From Sporobacter sp963675425 (GTDB taxonomy: Bacteria > Bacillota > Clostridia > Oscillospirales > Oscillospiraceae): 64,000 nt of DNA. Made by a program: the position numbers and the translations under genes. Under the pieces are notes generated by a model. It saw only the letters and a list, made by a program, of their open reading frames with translations, was not told where the DNA came from and made no database searches. Below, one piece after another: positions 21,941-31,155 of the stretch. The number at the start of each line of letters is the position of its first letter. The first letter of the stretch is position 1. The stretch covers positions 930,001 through 994,000 of the forward strand of contig OY776214.1 of the NCBI GenBank assembly GCA_963675425.1, read 5' to 3'.

Positions 21941-21976
21941 CATAAATAACAACAGGCCGCGCAACTGGCACGGCCC
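21941..21976 (-). terminator. Terminator after the ANTAR gene
   Basis: GGCCGTGC pairs with GCGCGGCC (one G-T pair) around the loop CAGTT, followed by TGTTGTTATTT on the minus strand. It ends the glnA-ANTAR transcript. Confidence 0.8.
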
Positions 21977-21993
21977 GTCAAATGTCAGATCTT

Positions 21994-22530
21994 TTATGTG
22001 TACGAACTGATGATCAGTCTGGCTGTTTCGGCTGCTTTGGCACCAGTGTCCATGCTCTTTCTCTGGATGAAGCGATGGGCTTCTTCCTCGGACATACCGT
22101 TTTTATTCATTAAAAGCTCTTTGGCCTTATTGATATCGGCCGTGTCCTTTTCAGATCGCCTGGGCGGTACGGCCCGGTAATGCTTTTCCTGCATCTGCAG
22201 AAGCATCCGGACGGAGGAAACGAGATCACCTCGGGAAAAGGGCGTCGGCAGCTTGAACATATTTTCATTAACGCACAGCTCCAGCTGCTGCTGCGGGGCT
22301 ATGATTAAAACCATGGCTATACCATTTAGGTCATACGCCAGATCGGACGCCGTCATTTCCGATAGTTTATATCCACTTATGACGATGCCGCCGCTCATCT
22401 TCCGTATAGCCCGGATGGCTTCCGACCCGGACCGGCAGCTGACCTTTACCTGTATGCCGTTAGCCTCCAACATGTCACAGATACGCTTGCGGTTATTTTC
22501 ATTTTCAAAGGCGACAACGATTTTTTCCAT
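21994..22530 (-). CDS. ANTAR-domain RNA-binding antiterminator with pseudo-receiver
   Basis: The 178-residue protein has an N-terminal receiver-like domain (1-115), where the usual phospho-Asp position reads GIVISGYKLSEM with Ser instead of Asp, so phosphorylation is not expected. The C-terminal ANTAR domain (about 125-178: INKAKELLMNKNGMSEEEAHRFIQ, then AAETARLI) forms the three-helix RNA-binding unit that stabilises paired hexaloop hairpins and prevents termination. It lies 46 bases downstream of glnA, and the glnA leader carries a terminator and a hexaloop candidate. It therefore probably controls glnA or other nitrogen genes. How it senses nitrogen is unknown. Confidence 0.88.
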   Translation of the reverse strand: MEKIVVAFENENNRKRICDMLEANGIQVKVSCRSGSEAIRAIRKMSGGIVISGYKLSEMTASDLAYDLNGIAMVLIIAPQQQLELCVNENMFKLPTPFSRGDLVSSVRMLLQMQEKHYRAVPPRRSEKDTADINKAKELLMNKNGMSEEEAHRFIQRKSMDTGAKAAETARLIISSYT

Positions 22531-22576
22531 AGCTTCACCTCCCTCACCCGCGCTTCAATTATTCAGTGTCGGAGGC

Positions 22577-23908
22577 TTAGTAGGTTACAAAATATTTGTC
22601 GAGCTCCCAGTTGCTGACCTGGACGCGATACTCATCCCACTCAGCCTCTTTGCCCAAAATATACTGGGTGAAGACGTGCTCGCCAAGTGTCTCCCGCATC
22701 AGTTCATCCTTCCGAAGCTCATCGATCGCCTCTTCCAGGGAGCCGGGAAGACTATCAATACCCTGCTGTTCACGCGCGGCACTGTCCATGCTGAAGATAT
22801 TTTCGGTAATCTCGGCCGGCGGGGTGAGACCCTTTTCAATACCGTCGAGTCCGGCGGCTAAGCACACAGCCAACGCCAGATAGGGATTGCACGACGGATC
22901 GGGATTTCGAAGCTCCACACGCGTAGCCTGGCCGCGCGCTGCGGGTATGCGGATCAGTGCGCTGCGATTCGAGGCCGACCAAGCCAGATAGCACGGCGCT
23001 TCGTATCCCGGGACGAGACGTTTATACGAGTTGACGAGCGGATTGGTGATCGCGCACATGCCTTTTACGTGCTTTAACAAACCCGCTATGAATCCCATAG
23101 CTTCCTTAGAGAGCCCCTTCTTCCCGGTTTCATCATAAAAAACGTTTTTCCCGTCACGGAAAAGAGACATGTTCGTATGCATGCCGGAGCCGTTGATGCC
23201 AAAAATCGGCTTGGGCATAAACGTGGCGTGCTGGCCGTTCTTTTGGGAGAGAGATTTAACGGCCATCTTAAATGTCATAATATTATCGGCTGTCTTAAGC
23301 GCCTCACCGTATTTGAAATCGATCTCGTGCTGCCCGGCGGCAACCTCGTGATGCGACGCTTCGATCTCAAAGCCCATATCCTCAAGGGTCATGCAGATTT
23401 CACGGCGCGTGCCCTCTCCCCGGTCCAGGGGACCGAGGTCGAAATAACCCGCTTCATCGTCGGTCCTTGTGATGGGATTACCACGTTCATTCGTCTGGAA
23501 CAGGAAAAATTCACACTCCGGCCCTACATTAAACATATAACCCATATCAGCCGCTTTTTTCAGTACCCGTTTTAATACGAAGCGCGGATCGCCGATAAAG
23601 GGTGTACCGTCGGGATTGTATACGTCGCAGATCATTCTGGCGACCCTGCCATACTGAGGCCGCCAAGGCAGGACCGTGAAGCTGTCAAGATCGGGAAACA
23701 AGCACTGGTCGGATTCCTGTATGCGAACGAATCCCTCAATGGAGCTTCCGTCAATCATGACTTGGTTGTTAACGGCTTTTTCAATCTGTGACGCTGTTAT
23801 CGCAACATTTTTCAGCTGGCCGAATATATCGGTAAACTGCAAGCGGATGAACTTGATATCACCCTCATTGACCATGGAAATGATATCTTCTTTACTATAT
23901 TTGCTCAT
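22577..23908 (-). CDS. glnA: Glutamine synthetase type I
   Basis: The 443-residue enzyme makes glutamine from glutamate, ammonia and ATP. Visible motifs are the N-terminal beta-grasp region, DGSSIEGF, GPECEFFLF (metal Glu), GINGSGMHTNMSLF, NSYKRLVPGYEAPCYLAWS and NRSALIRIPA. The length fits the shorter GSI-alpha type, and the adenylylation Tyr segment of GSI-beta is not evident. ATG 23908 is seven bases after AAAGGAG; the adjacent ATG at 23911 is too close to that site. A consensus promoter and an attenuator-like leader of about 190 bases precede it, and the ANTAR gene follows in the same transcript. Confidence 0.96.
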   Translation of the reverse strand: MSKYSKEDIISMVNEGDIKFIRLQFTDIFGQLKNVAITASQIEKAVNNQVMIDGSSIEGFVRIQESDQCLFPDLDSFTVLPWRPQYGRVARMICDVYNPDGTPFIGDPRFVLKRVLKKAADMGYMFNVGPECEFFLFQTNERGNPITRTDDEAGYFDLGPLDRGEGTRREICMTLEDMGFEIEASHHEVAAGQHEIDFKYGEALKTADNIMTFKMAVKSLSQKNGQHATFMPKPIFGINGSGMHTNMSLFRDGKNVFYDETGKKGLSKEAMGFIAGLLKHVKGMCAITNPLVNSYKRLVPGYEAPCYLAWSASNRSALIRIPAARGQATRVELRNPDPSCNPYLALAVCLAAGLDGIEKGLTPPAEITENIFSMDSAAREQQGIDSLPGSLEEAIDELRKDELMRETLGEHVFTQYILGKEAEWDEYRVQVSNWELDKYFVTY

Positions 23909-24046
23909 CATGCGTCTCCTTTCGGTTCTCTCGTTTATACTTATTGCGGTATAAATAGCAAAATAACCAGGCTGATTAAGCTTTGCCTGTTCGTATTAAT
24001 ATGCGCTAATTATCTAAGATTAATAATAATAGCAAGCCTAGATAAA

Positions 24047-24098
24047 ATAAGAAGGGCAACGGGATACCTTGATTAAAAAGCCCCTTTGCCCTTAACGT
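24047..24098 (-). promoter_or_regulatory. glnA leader: terminator competing with a hexaloop hairpin
   Basis: Just after the predicted transcription start, the minus strand has AAGGGCAAAGGG, a 17-19-base loop, and CCCGTTGCCCTT, which pair at 11 of 12 positions and run into CTTATTTTATC. This is an intrinsic terminator. The same 5' strand can instead fold as AAGGGC-[AAAGGG]-GCTTTT, a 6-bp stem (two G-U) with a six-base loop whose first base is A and fourth is G, the ANTAR target pattern AxxGxx. The two folds exclude each other. A clear second hexaloop was not found. Confidence 0.6.
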
Positions 24099-24105
24099 AA
24101 TAAAA

Positions 24106-24135
24106 ATTATACCGCTATTTTGTGCTTTATGTCAA
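24106..24135 (-). promoter_or_regulatory. Promoter of glnA
   Basis: TTGACA (24135-24130), an 18-base spacer and TATAAT (24111-24106), both hexamers perfect. It lies about 200 bases upstream of glnA, leaving room for the attenuator leader. Confidence 0.88.
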
Positions 24136-24238
24136 TAATGAACCGGTTTAATTATTAAATTAAGGCAAAGACGATTGACAAATCGACGTTGATGTTTTTC
24201 GCTTAATTTATAGGATTTTACAAGACATCTATGTTGTA

Positions 24239-24267
24239 TTGACATCCTGTCGGCACAATGATAATAT
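24239..24267 (+). promoter_or_regulatory. Promoter of pyrG
   Basis: TTGACA (24239-24244), a 17-base spacer and TAATAT (24262-24267). Transcription would start near 24274, giving a leader of only about 24 bases. It is too short for a classical attenuator, but the initial transcribed bases lie beside a GGGGGGAG Shine-Dalgarno. Confidence 0.85.
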
Positions 24268-24297
24268 ACAATATCATGTATATGGGGGGAGAATTAA

Positions 24298-25911
24298 GTG
24301 GCTACAAAGCATGTATTCGTAACAGGCGGCGTCGTTTCAGGACTTGGCAAAGGCATCTGTGCCGCTTCACTCGGAAGACTACTCAAACAGCGCGGCTTAC
24401 ATGTCACGCTTCAGAAATTCGACCCGTATATTAACGTGGACCCGGGTACGATGAGCCCTTATCAGCACGGTGAGGTTTTCGTCACCGACGATGGCGCTGA
24501 AACGGACCTGGATCTCGGCCATTACGAACGATTTGTCGACGAGAGCCTAACCGGCGATTCGAGCGTCAGTTCCGGCAAAATATACTGGACCGTTTTAAAC
24601 CGTGAACGCAGCGGCGATTATCTTGGGCGTACCGTCCAGATCATTCCGCACATAACCGATGAAATCAAGGCACGGATCTACAGCCTTGACGACATTGAAA
24701 CCGACGTGATCATCACCGAGATCGGCGGAACGGTCGGTGACATTGAAAGCCAGCCTTATATGGAGGCCATACGACAGGTTGCCAACGAAAGAGGACGGGA
24801 AAACGTCCTTTTTATTCATGTTCCGCTGATTGTGCAGATACCCGGGTCGGACGAGCTAAAAAGCAAACCGACGCAGCATTCCGTCAAGGAACTGCTCTCC
24901 ATTGGTATACAGCCGGATATTCTGGTCTGCCGGAGCAATCTGCCAATCACGCAGGCTATACGCAATAAAATCTCGCTTTTCTGCAACATAGAGCCTGACT
25001 GCGTTATCCAAAACGTCACAGCCAGCTGCCTGTACGAGGTTCCGCTGCTGCTGGCACGCGAGGGCCTTGACCGGGTCGTCTGCCGCAAGCTTGGCTTGCA
25101 GGCGCCCGAACCGGATTTGACGGAATGGACGATGATGGTCGAGCGGACAAAAAACGTATCAAAAAGCGTCACCATCGCGCTGGTCGGGAAATATACGCAG
25201 CTGCATGACGCTTATCTCAGTGTCGTTGAGGCACTCAGCCACGCTGGGACTGCCAACGACGCTGTTGTCCATGTTAAATGGGTCGATTCCGAGGAAGTCA
25301 TTGAGGAAAATGTCTCCGCTGTGCTTGACGGCTGTGACGGCGTACTGATACCCGGCGGCTTCGGCGACCGAGGGATCGAAGGTATGATCACGGCAGCTAA
25401 ATACGCACGAGAGAATAATATTCCGTACTTTGGCATTTGTCTGGGTATGCAGATGGCTGTCATCGAATTTGCCCGGCACGTCGCCGGATTGACGGATGCA
25501 CACTCTTCTGAATTCAACGAGCTGACAAAGCATCCCATCATTGACCTCATGCCCGACCAGGTCGGTATTACTAAAAAGGGCGGAACGATGCGTTTGGGCA
25601 AATACCCCTGCCAGCTGGAGGCAGGCAGCCGATCGGCATCTCTTTACGGCACGGAAGTAATATCCGAGCGTCATCGTCACAGATACGAATTTAATAACAA
25701 TTTCAGAACGTTGCTCAGTGACTTTGGTCTTAGCTTTGTTGGGCTTTCACCCAGCGGCAGCCTCGTTGAGGTCGTGGAATATAACGATCATCCCTGGTTT
25801 GTCGGCGTTCAGTTCCACCCGGAATTTAAAAGCCGGCCGAATAAGGTGCATCCCTTGTTCTTCGGTTTTATTCAAGCGGCGATTGAAAACAGCAATACCA
25901 AAGGATTATGA
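24298..25911 (+). CDS. pyrG: CTP synthase
   Basis: PyrG aminates UTP to CTP using glutamine and ATP. The N-terminal synthetase domain starts KHVFVTGGVVSGLGKG (P-loop) and has DPYINVDPGTMSPYQHGEVFVT and EIGGTVGDIES. The C-terminal class-I glutaminase has the oxyanion PGGFGDRG, nucleophile GICLGMQ and the His-Glu of VQFHPEF. The start is GTG at 24298, seven bases after GGGGGGAG. It has 537 residues, the normal length. Transcribed singly and divergently from glnA, so glutamine supply and use are adjacent. Confidence 0.97.
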   Translation: MATKHVFVTGGVVSGLGKGICAASLGRLLKQRGLHVTLQKFDPYINVDPGTMSPYQHGEVFVTDDGAETDLDLGHYERFVDESLTGDSSVSSGKIYWTVLNRERSGDYLGRTVQIIPHITDEIKARIYSLDDIETDVIITEIGGTVGDIESQPYMEAIRQVANERGRENVLFIHVPLIVQIPGSDELKSKPTQHSVKELLSIGIQPDILVCRSNLPITQAIRNKISLFCNIEPDCVIQNVTASCLYEVPLLLAREGLDRVVCRKLGLQAPEPDLTEWTMMVERTKNVSKSVTIALVGKYTQLHDAYLSVVEALSHAGTANDAVVHVKWVDSEEVIEENVSAVLDGCDGVLIPGGFGDRGIEGMITAAKYARENNIPYFGICLGMQMAVIEFARHVAGLTDAHSSEFNELTKHPIIDLMPDQVGITKKGGTMRLGKYPCQLEAGSRSASLYGTEVISERHRHRYEFNNNFRTLLSDFGLSFVGLSPSGSLVEVVEYNDHPWFVGVQFHPEFKSRPNKVHPLFFGFIQAAIENSNTKGL

Positions 25912-25943
25912 CGAATATCTTATAAGAAGTTAATGGATGATAT

Positions 25944-25973
25944 AAAAAGACAGGCAGTGAAAGCTGCCTGTTT
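25944..25973 (+). terminator. Terminator of pyrG (repeat copy 1)
   Basis: ACAGGCAG/CTGCCTGT stem with a TGAAAG loop, A-rich before and T-containing after. The 23-base core at 25949-25971 is repeated exactly at 26185-26207. Confidence 0.75.
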
Positions 25974-26144
25974 CATCTTGTTTAGTCCTGCTTTTGTGCG
26001 TCCAATCGCCGTGCGATTTAATTTTCGGCGATGACGGCGAGTTGTCTGGTCTCATCGGCGAAAATTGTTTGATTTTAATACTTTGAGGCATTCACTTCCG
26101 AAAAGCATTACTTTGCGAGCGCCTCAGCGTGAGAACCCTTTATT

Positions 26145-26178
26145 TGTCGAAAAATCCGCATTCGCGGCTTTTTCGACA
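26145..26178. repeat. REP-like strong hairpin
   Basis: TGTCGAAAAA-t-CCGC pairs with GCGG-c-TTTTTCGACA around a four-base loop. This GC-centred, AT-armed palindrome is a type scattered in intergenic regions of related genomes, an impression from memory. It lies between two copies of the same terminator. Confidence 0.6.
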
Positions 26179-26183
26179 GCCTG

Positions 26184-26213
26184 AGACAGGCAGTGAAAGC
26201 TGCCTGTCTTTTT
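26184..26213 (+). terminator. Duplicate terminator (repeat copy 2)
   Basis: AGACAGGCAG/CTGCCTGTCT with a TGAAAG loop and then TTTTTA. It lies just beyond the foldase stop codon (26223) and is symmetric enough to serve that convergent gene too. The 311 bases 25912-26222 hold only the two terminator copies and the hairpin between them. Confidence 0.75.
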
Positions 26214-26222
26214 ATGCCTGGT

Positions 26223-27392
26223 TTAGCCTGCGGCAAATAGTTTGCTTAAATCAAGTGCGTTATACGTGTCGGTATAGGTGACGTCAAGGCTATTGAGCCA
26301 AGCATCCTGCACAGTGGCGTTATACATGTTGTAGGCTACGGTGTAACGAAGAGAATCCGCTCCACCGTTTGAAGGCGCTACATCATAATTAAGCGGAATC
26401 CTGTAGATGATGTGATAGCCGTAGGTCGTTTCGACAATATCGCTGATTTCTCCGATCTCTAGCGCCTTTGTTGCATCCTCAAATTCAGGCACCATGTTCC
26501 CGCTCTGGAACAAATAGCCGTCCGGATAGCTGATGGAGCCCGGGTCTTCGCTGTTTGTCGTCATAAGCTCGTCGAAATACGCGTCGAAATCGTCTCCGTC
26601 ATAACTCTTGAGCTGATCGAGGATACCTTGCATCTTCTCACGAACCTGAGTTTTTTCTTCCTCGGTCATATCCACTTTGTTGCCGCTTTCATCTGTTTTT
26701 GTGGTCAGCATCAGGATGTGCTTTGCCATCATATAGCCGTCATCCGCCGTATATTCCGCAACTTCCTCGTCCGTCAGATTGCTGCCCCCTTCGCCGTACT
26801 GATCGGTAAAGCAGGCTTGATCCAGATAAGAAATGCTTATTAGGTTCATGAATATGTCTTTAGTACAATAACGCTCTTGAAGCCACTGTACATATGGGTC
26901 TTCCCCGCCTTGGGCTTCAGCCTGGGTATCCCAGTCGTTCTGAATGGCTGCCTTGTCTTCGTCCGACAAGGTCACATTTGTTTCTGCCGCGCCATATTCA
27001 ACCGCGGCATTTTGCAGCAAATAATTGACTGCTGAATCGCGCACAAAATCTTCATAGGTTATATTGTCTGAAATAGTAGCTGTCCAGTCTGTAATTTGAC
27101 CCACCTGCGACTGAATCTGGCTGATCACCAGGTAATACATACAAAACAGCTCTTCCCAAGTCACATCTCTGCCGTTGACCGTCAACATAACGGTATCCGG
27201 TTCGATTGATGCGTAAGCCCCAGCCGCATTTAGCGTATCGGCAGAAGCCGTACCTTCATCAGGGGACGCATTGGGTGAAGCGCTGGGTGATGCTGTAACA
27301 AGCGGCGACACCGTTTTTCCCCCGCAGCCCGTAAAAAGTGACAACACCAACAGGCTCCCAAGCAGGATGGCCGCAATTTTTTTAAATTTCAT
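26223..27392 (-). CDS. PrsA/SurA-like peptidyl-prolyl isomerase lipoprotein
   Basis: The 389-residue protein has a lipoprotein signal ending at LFTGC (Cys23), a low-complexity Ser/Ala/Pro linker, an N-terminal SurA-like helical region (about 70-215) and a parvulin-type rotamase domain (about 225-330: MMAKHILMLTTKTDE through EIGEISDIVETTYGYHIIYRI). It would be anchored outside the membrane and help fold secreted proteins. It follows mfd on the same strand at 137 bases, an order often seen in Clostridia. Confidence 0.85.
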   Translation of the reverse strand: MKFKKIAAILLGSLLVLSLFTGCGGKTVSPLVTASPSASPNASPDEGTASADTLNAAGAYASIEPDTVMLTVNGRDVTWEELFCMYYLVISQIQSQVGQITDWTATISDNITYEDFVRDSAVNYLLQNAAVEYGAAETNVTLSDEDKAAIQNDWDTQAEAQGGEDPYVQWLQERYCTKDIFMNLISISYLDQACFTDQYGEGGSNLTDEEVAEYTADDGYMMAKHILMLTTKTDESGNKVDMTEEEKTQVREKMQGILDQLKSYDGDDFDAYFDELMTTNSEDPGSISYPDGYLFQSGNMVPEFEDATKALEIGEISDIVETTYGYHIIYRIPLNYDVAPSNGGADSLRYTVAYNMYNATVQDAWLNSLDVTYTDTYNALDLSKLFAAG

Positions 27393-27529
27393 ATTTATCC
27401 TCCGTCATTTAATGACTATTATCTTAACGTAATACACACCACTATACATGCTATTGGGACGCCTGACAATATAAAAACACAGAATTTACTGTATTGTAAC
27501 AATTATCATGTATTGAAAACGCCTGGTTT

Positions 27530-30500
27530 CTAGACAGCTTTCCCGTAAGCCCGAACAAATTTAACAGCCTCGTCAACAATGCTGGAAGACCGAAGCTTCA
27601 GCGAAATGACCGGGTCAACGCCCGCTTCGACCTTCACGCGGCCCTTATATTCCGGCATGTTGTACAGCGCGGATATTTTGTTCATGTCAAAATCGACTAA
27701 TTTCAGGCGGAGTGACCCCGCCTTCTGTGAAATATCCGCGATTCCGGCGCGTGTGGCCTCACCGCGCAGCAGCGCGATGGACACGAGCGCAACCGTTTCG
27801 TGCGGGGGGTCTCCGTACCGGTCGATAAGCTCGGCTATCATTTCGTCGGCGTCCTCTTCCGTCCGGATACGGGCGATACGCCGGTACAAATCCATACGCT
27901 GCTCTCCCGAGGGCACAAATTTCTCGGGAATATTGGCCGAAACGGACAGGTCGGCAGCACAGTCGGCACGTTTTTCCGGCTTTTCGCCCTTCTCCTCCAA
28001 AACGGCCTCCTCCAGCAGCTTTAAGTACATATCGTATCCAACACTCATCATATGGCCCGATTGCTCGGCGCCGAGCAGATTCCCCGCTCCGCGGATCTCC
28101 AGGTCGCGCATAGCAATCTTGAAACCGGAATTAAATTCTGCAAATTCTCGGATAGCCGACAGCCGTTTTTCTGCCACCTCCGTTAATATTTTACCCTGAC
28201 GAAAGGTCAGGTACGCAAAAGCCCGCCGGGGCGAGCGGCCGACGCGCCCTCGGATCTGGTGCAGCTGCGACAGGCCCAGCCGATCGGCGTCCTCAATAAT
28301 CAGCGTATTCACGTTCGGGATATCGATCCCTGTTTCAATAATCGTCGTACAAACGAGCACCTGTATATCACCGGACGTCATATGCTCCATGACGTCGCTG
28401 AGCGACTCCTCGTCCATTTGACCGTGGGCGACGGCGACCGCGATTCCCTCGAGCATTCCGGTAAGCCGGGCTGCTGTCTTGTCAATATTATCCACGCGAT
28501 TATGGATATAGTACACCTGGCCGCCGCGTGATATCTCACGCCGAATCGCATCGCACAGGATGCTCCAGTCATGCTCCATAACGTATGTTTGTACCGGCTG
28601 GCGGTCTCTTGGCGGTTCCTCAATTGTAGACATGTCTCGAATGCCCGACAGCGCCATATTGAGCGTGCGGGGGATGGGCGTGGCCGACAGCGTCAGTACA
28701 TCCACCTGCTTAGACATTTCCTTCAGGCGTTCCTTATGCGAAACACCGAAACGCTGCTCCTCATCGACAATCAACAAACCGAGCTTTTTAAATTTTATAT
28801 CCTTCTGGATCAGCCGATGCGTCCCGATAACGACGTCAACGGCGCCCGATTCGATCTCCTTAACGGCGCTTTTCATTTGTGCCGCCGATCTAAACCGGCT
28901 GAGCACCTCAATTTTGACCGGATAACCGGCAAAACGTCGCATGGAGGTCACGTAGTGCTGCTGGGCCAATACAGTTGTCGGAACCAGAATGGCCGCCTGA
29001 TAGCCGTCCAGCACACATTTCATGACGGCCCGGAGTGCCACCTCCGTTTTTCCGTAGCCGACATCACCGCAAAGCAGCCGGTCCATTGGCATAGGCCGCT
29101 CCATATCCGCTTTGATCTCCTCAATGCTCCGGCACTGATCCTCTGTCTCCTGATAACCAAAGCCTTCCTCAAATTCTGTCTGCCATACTGAGTCCGGCGC
29201 AAAAGGATGTCCCTTAATACGTTGACGCTCAGCGTACAGCGCAGTAAGCTCCTTTGCCATTTCCTTGGCCGCATGTTTCGCGCGTGACTTGGCCCGCGTC
29301 CAGTCAGATCCGCCCATTTTCGACAGCTTAATGGGCGCGTCCTCGCCGCCGCCGATATACTTTGTGACGAGGTCCAGCTGTGTTGCCGGGACATATAAGC
29401 TGTCCGTACCGGCATACGCGATCTTAACGTAGTCCTTTTCTATAGTGTCTACCGGCATTTTAAAGATACCGACATAACGGCCGATCCCGTAGTGCTCATG
29501 CACAACAAGATCCCCTGGCGACAAATCCGTAAAGCTTTGTAAACGTTCGCGATTCGATGGCAGCTTTTTCTTCTTTTTGCGCAGCGAAACGCTTTCAACA
29601 AACTGGCCCTCGGTAATCACGGCCAGCTTAGCACCTGGGTATTCCATCCCGGCCGACAGCGCGCCCAGTGAGATCACACATGTGCCATTCTCCGGAAGCG
29701 TCTTTAAATCGTAGTCAACCGAAGCGGCAATGTCGCGCTCTTTTAAAAATTCAAGCAATATGCCGGCCCGACGCTCGTCCTGACAGAATATGACAGTCTT
29801 GTATCCGGAGCCAATATAATGTGCAATATCGCCGGCGGCTGTCTCCAGACTTCCGCCGTATGACGGCAGCTGTTTAGCGGAAATGTTGATAATTTCCCGT
29901 GGTGTAAGCGGATATTTTGCTGCTGTGAAGCTGTCTGCCATAACGACGGGGAAATCTTCGGCTTTTTCACACAATTCCTCAAAGCTCAGCCCAAAACGAA
30001 TCAGTCCGCTTTCAAGGATGCCGGCTTCTAGAAGCGTCCGGCTGTCCTCTTCAAGCTGCCACGTGTAGTTTTTAGCCCGTTCTGCAATCTTGGCCGGCTC
30101 GCTCATAAAAATAACGGCCGTCTCATCAATATAATCAAGCGCGGTGGCCATCGGATAGATCAGTTCCATGTATTTGTCCGCCGCCGGGAAAGAGCGCCTG
30201 TTCTCCAGCCTCTCGATATCCGCTGTTAAATGCTTAATCAGCTCCGAATTTCCCGTCCGTCGCTTTTCAAGGGCCTGACGCATTGCTCCCAGATGTTTTC
30301 CAAGGCCTTCCTCACCGACACCCTCGACACCGTCATAAAGCGTCACGAGCGTCTCAGCCGCCGGCAGGATCAGCGCCTCGTCACAGACCTGCGTCCGACG
30401 CTGCGTCGATACATCAAACGTACTGACAGAATCGACCTCATCGCCGAAAAACTCCACACGAAACGGTACATCACCACCCGGTGAAAAAAAATCTAGGATA

Positions 30501-31033
30501 CCGCCGCGCAGCGCAAATTGTCCGGGTCCCTCAACCTGCTGGCTTCGACTGTAACCGGCACGCACCAGAAGCTCAGAAACAGCCTCCAGCTCATACTGCC
30601 CGCCCAGCTTAAGCGACATCACCGATGAATTCATCACCTCGGGCGGCATGGTCCGCTGCATAAGTCCGTCTGCCGTCGTTACAATCAGGTCAGACTGGCC
30701 GGTCAGTAACCGATACAGTACGCGCAGGCGCTGCTGCTCCAGTTGTCGGGAAACGCCTTCCGCGTTATAAAATGTGAATTCACGGCCGGTAAGCGTCGAG
30801 GTTTGCCTGCCGGTAAGCGCCTCCATATCGGCGGCTGCCCGTCGCATCTCCATTTCATTGGCACAAATGACAACAACAGGGCGTTCCGTGATATTTTTAA
30901 TAACAGCAGCCGCATGAGAACGGTGAATTGCATTCAGACCTGAAACAACAACAGGGCTCCGTCCAGCCTCAATGGCGGACGAAACCTGGCCAAGACCCGT
31001 TTCCTGAATGAGTGACTGTAGAAGAGAAAGCAT
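27530..31033 (-). CDS. mfd: Transcription-repair coupling factor Mfd
   Basis: Mfd removes RNA polymerase stalled at DNA damage and recruits UvrA. The 1167-residue product has the UvrB-like N-terminal module, an RNAP-interaction domain (SPGDLVVHEHYGIGRYVGI, about 490-560), a RecG-like translocase with GDVGYGKTEVALRA, VDEEQRFGV, TLSATPIPRT and QLHQIRGRVGRS, and a C-terminal TRCF domain. ATG 31033, eight bases after AGGAG, is preferred over the in-frame ATG at 31060. The gene is on the leading strand of the left replichore. Confidence 0.96.
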   Translation of the reverse strand: MLSLLQSLIQETGLGQVSSAIEAGRSPVVVSGLNAIHRSHAAAVIKNITERPVVVICANEMEMRRAAADMEALTGRQTSTLTGREFTFYNAEGVSRQLEQQRLRVLYRLLTGQSDLIVTTADGLMQRTMPPEVMNSSVMSLKLGGQYELEAVSELLVRAGYSRSQQVEGPGQFALRGGILDFFSPGGDVPFRVEFFGDEVDSVSTFDVSTQRRTQVCDEALILPAAETLVTLYDGVEGVGEEGLGKHLGAMRQALEKRRTGNSELIKHLTADIERLENRRSFPAADKYMELIYPMATALDYIDETAVIFMSEPAKIAERAKNYTWQLEEDSRTLLEAGILESGLIRFGLSFEELCEKAEDFPVVMADSFTAAKYPLTPREIINISAKQLPSYGGSLETAAGDIAHYIGSGYKTVIFCQDERRAGILLEFLKERDIAASVDYDLKTLPENGTCVISLGALSAGMEYPGAKLAVITEGQFVESVSLRKKKKKLPSNRERLQSFTDLSPGDLVVHEHYGIGRYVGIFKMPVDTIEKDYVKIAYAGTDSLYVPATQLDLVTKYIGGGEDAPIKLSKMGGSDWTRAKSRAKHAAKEMAKELTALYAERQRIKGHPFAPDSVWQTEFEEGFGYQETEDQCRSIEEIKADMERPMPMDRLLCGDVGYGKTEVALRAVMKCVLDGYQAAILVPTTVLAQQHYVTSMRRFAGYPVKIEVLSRFRSAAQMKSAVKEIESGAVDVVIGTHRLIQKDIKFKKLGLLIVDEEQRFGVSHKERLKEMSKQVDVLTLSATPIPRTLNMALSGIRDMSTIEEPPRDRQPVQTYVMEHDWSILCDAIRREISRGGQVYYIHNRVDNIDKTAARLTGMLEGIAVAVAHGQMDEESLSDVMEHMTSGDIQVLVCTTIIETGIDIPNVNTLIIEDADRLGLSQLHQIRGRVGRSPRRAFAYLTFRQGKILTEVAEKRLSAIREFAEFNSGFKIAMRDLEIRGAGNLLGAEQSGHMMSVGYDMYLKLLEEAVLEEKGEKPEKRADCAADLSVSANIPEKFVPSGEQRMDLYRRIARIRTEEDADEMIAELIDRYGDPPHETVALVSIALLRGEATRAGIADISQKAGSLRLKLVDFDMNKISALYNMPEYKGRVKVEAGVDPVISLKLRSSSIVDEAVKFVRAYGKAV

Positions 31034-31077
31034 AATCCGACTCCTGTAATATTTTTCCATGTTATAACGCCGAACGG

Positions 31078-31099
31078 CCCCGATAAATAAATATCGGGG
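31078..31099. other. Hairpin between rsmG and mfd
   Basis: CCCCGATA and TATCGGGG with a 6-base loop. A T-rich stretch follows on the plus strand only, so on the minus strand (direction of rsmG) it is a poor terminator. Confidence 0.5.
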
Positions 31100-31126
31100 T
31101 GCTGTTATTTGACTTTATTCACACAA

Positions 31127-31142
31127 TGTTTCACGTGAAACA
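31127..31142. other. parS: parS centromere site 1
   Basis: TGTTTCACGTGAAACA is a perfect palindrome and an exact match to the bacterial parS consensus. It lies between rsmG and mfd, about 2.6 kb from parB and 6 kb from the dnaA-dnaN origin. ParB is expected to load here and spread. Confidence 0.95.
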
Positions 31143-31155
31143 CTCGGAAATGTCG

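Noticed and set aside
21851..21993. Purine riboswitch before purA
   Set aside because: The leader between the promoter and the start codon is only about 50 bases and lacks the riboswitch core motifs.
31078..31099. Terminator of rsmG
   Set aside because: The hairpin is real, but the T-rich side is on the plus strand, while rsmG and mfd are both on the minus strand.
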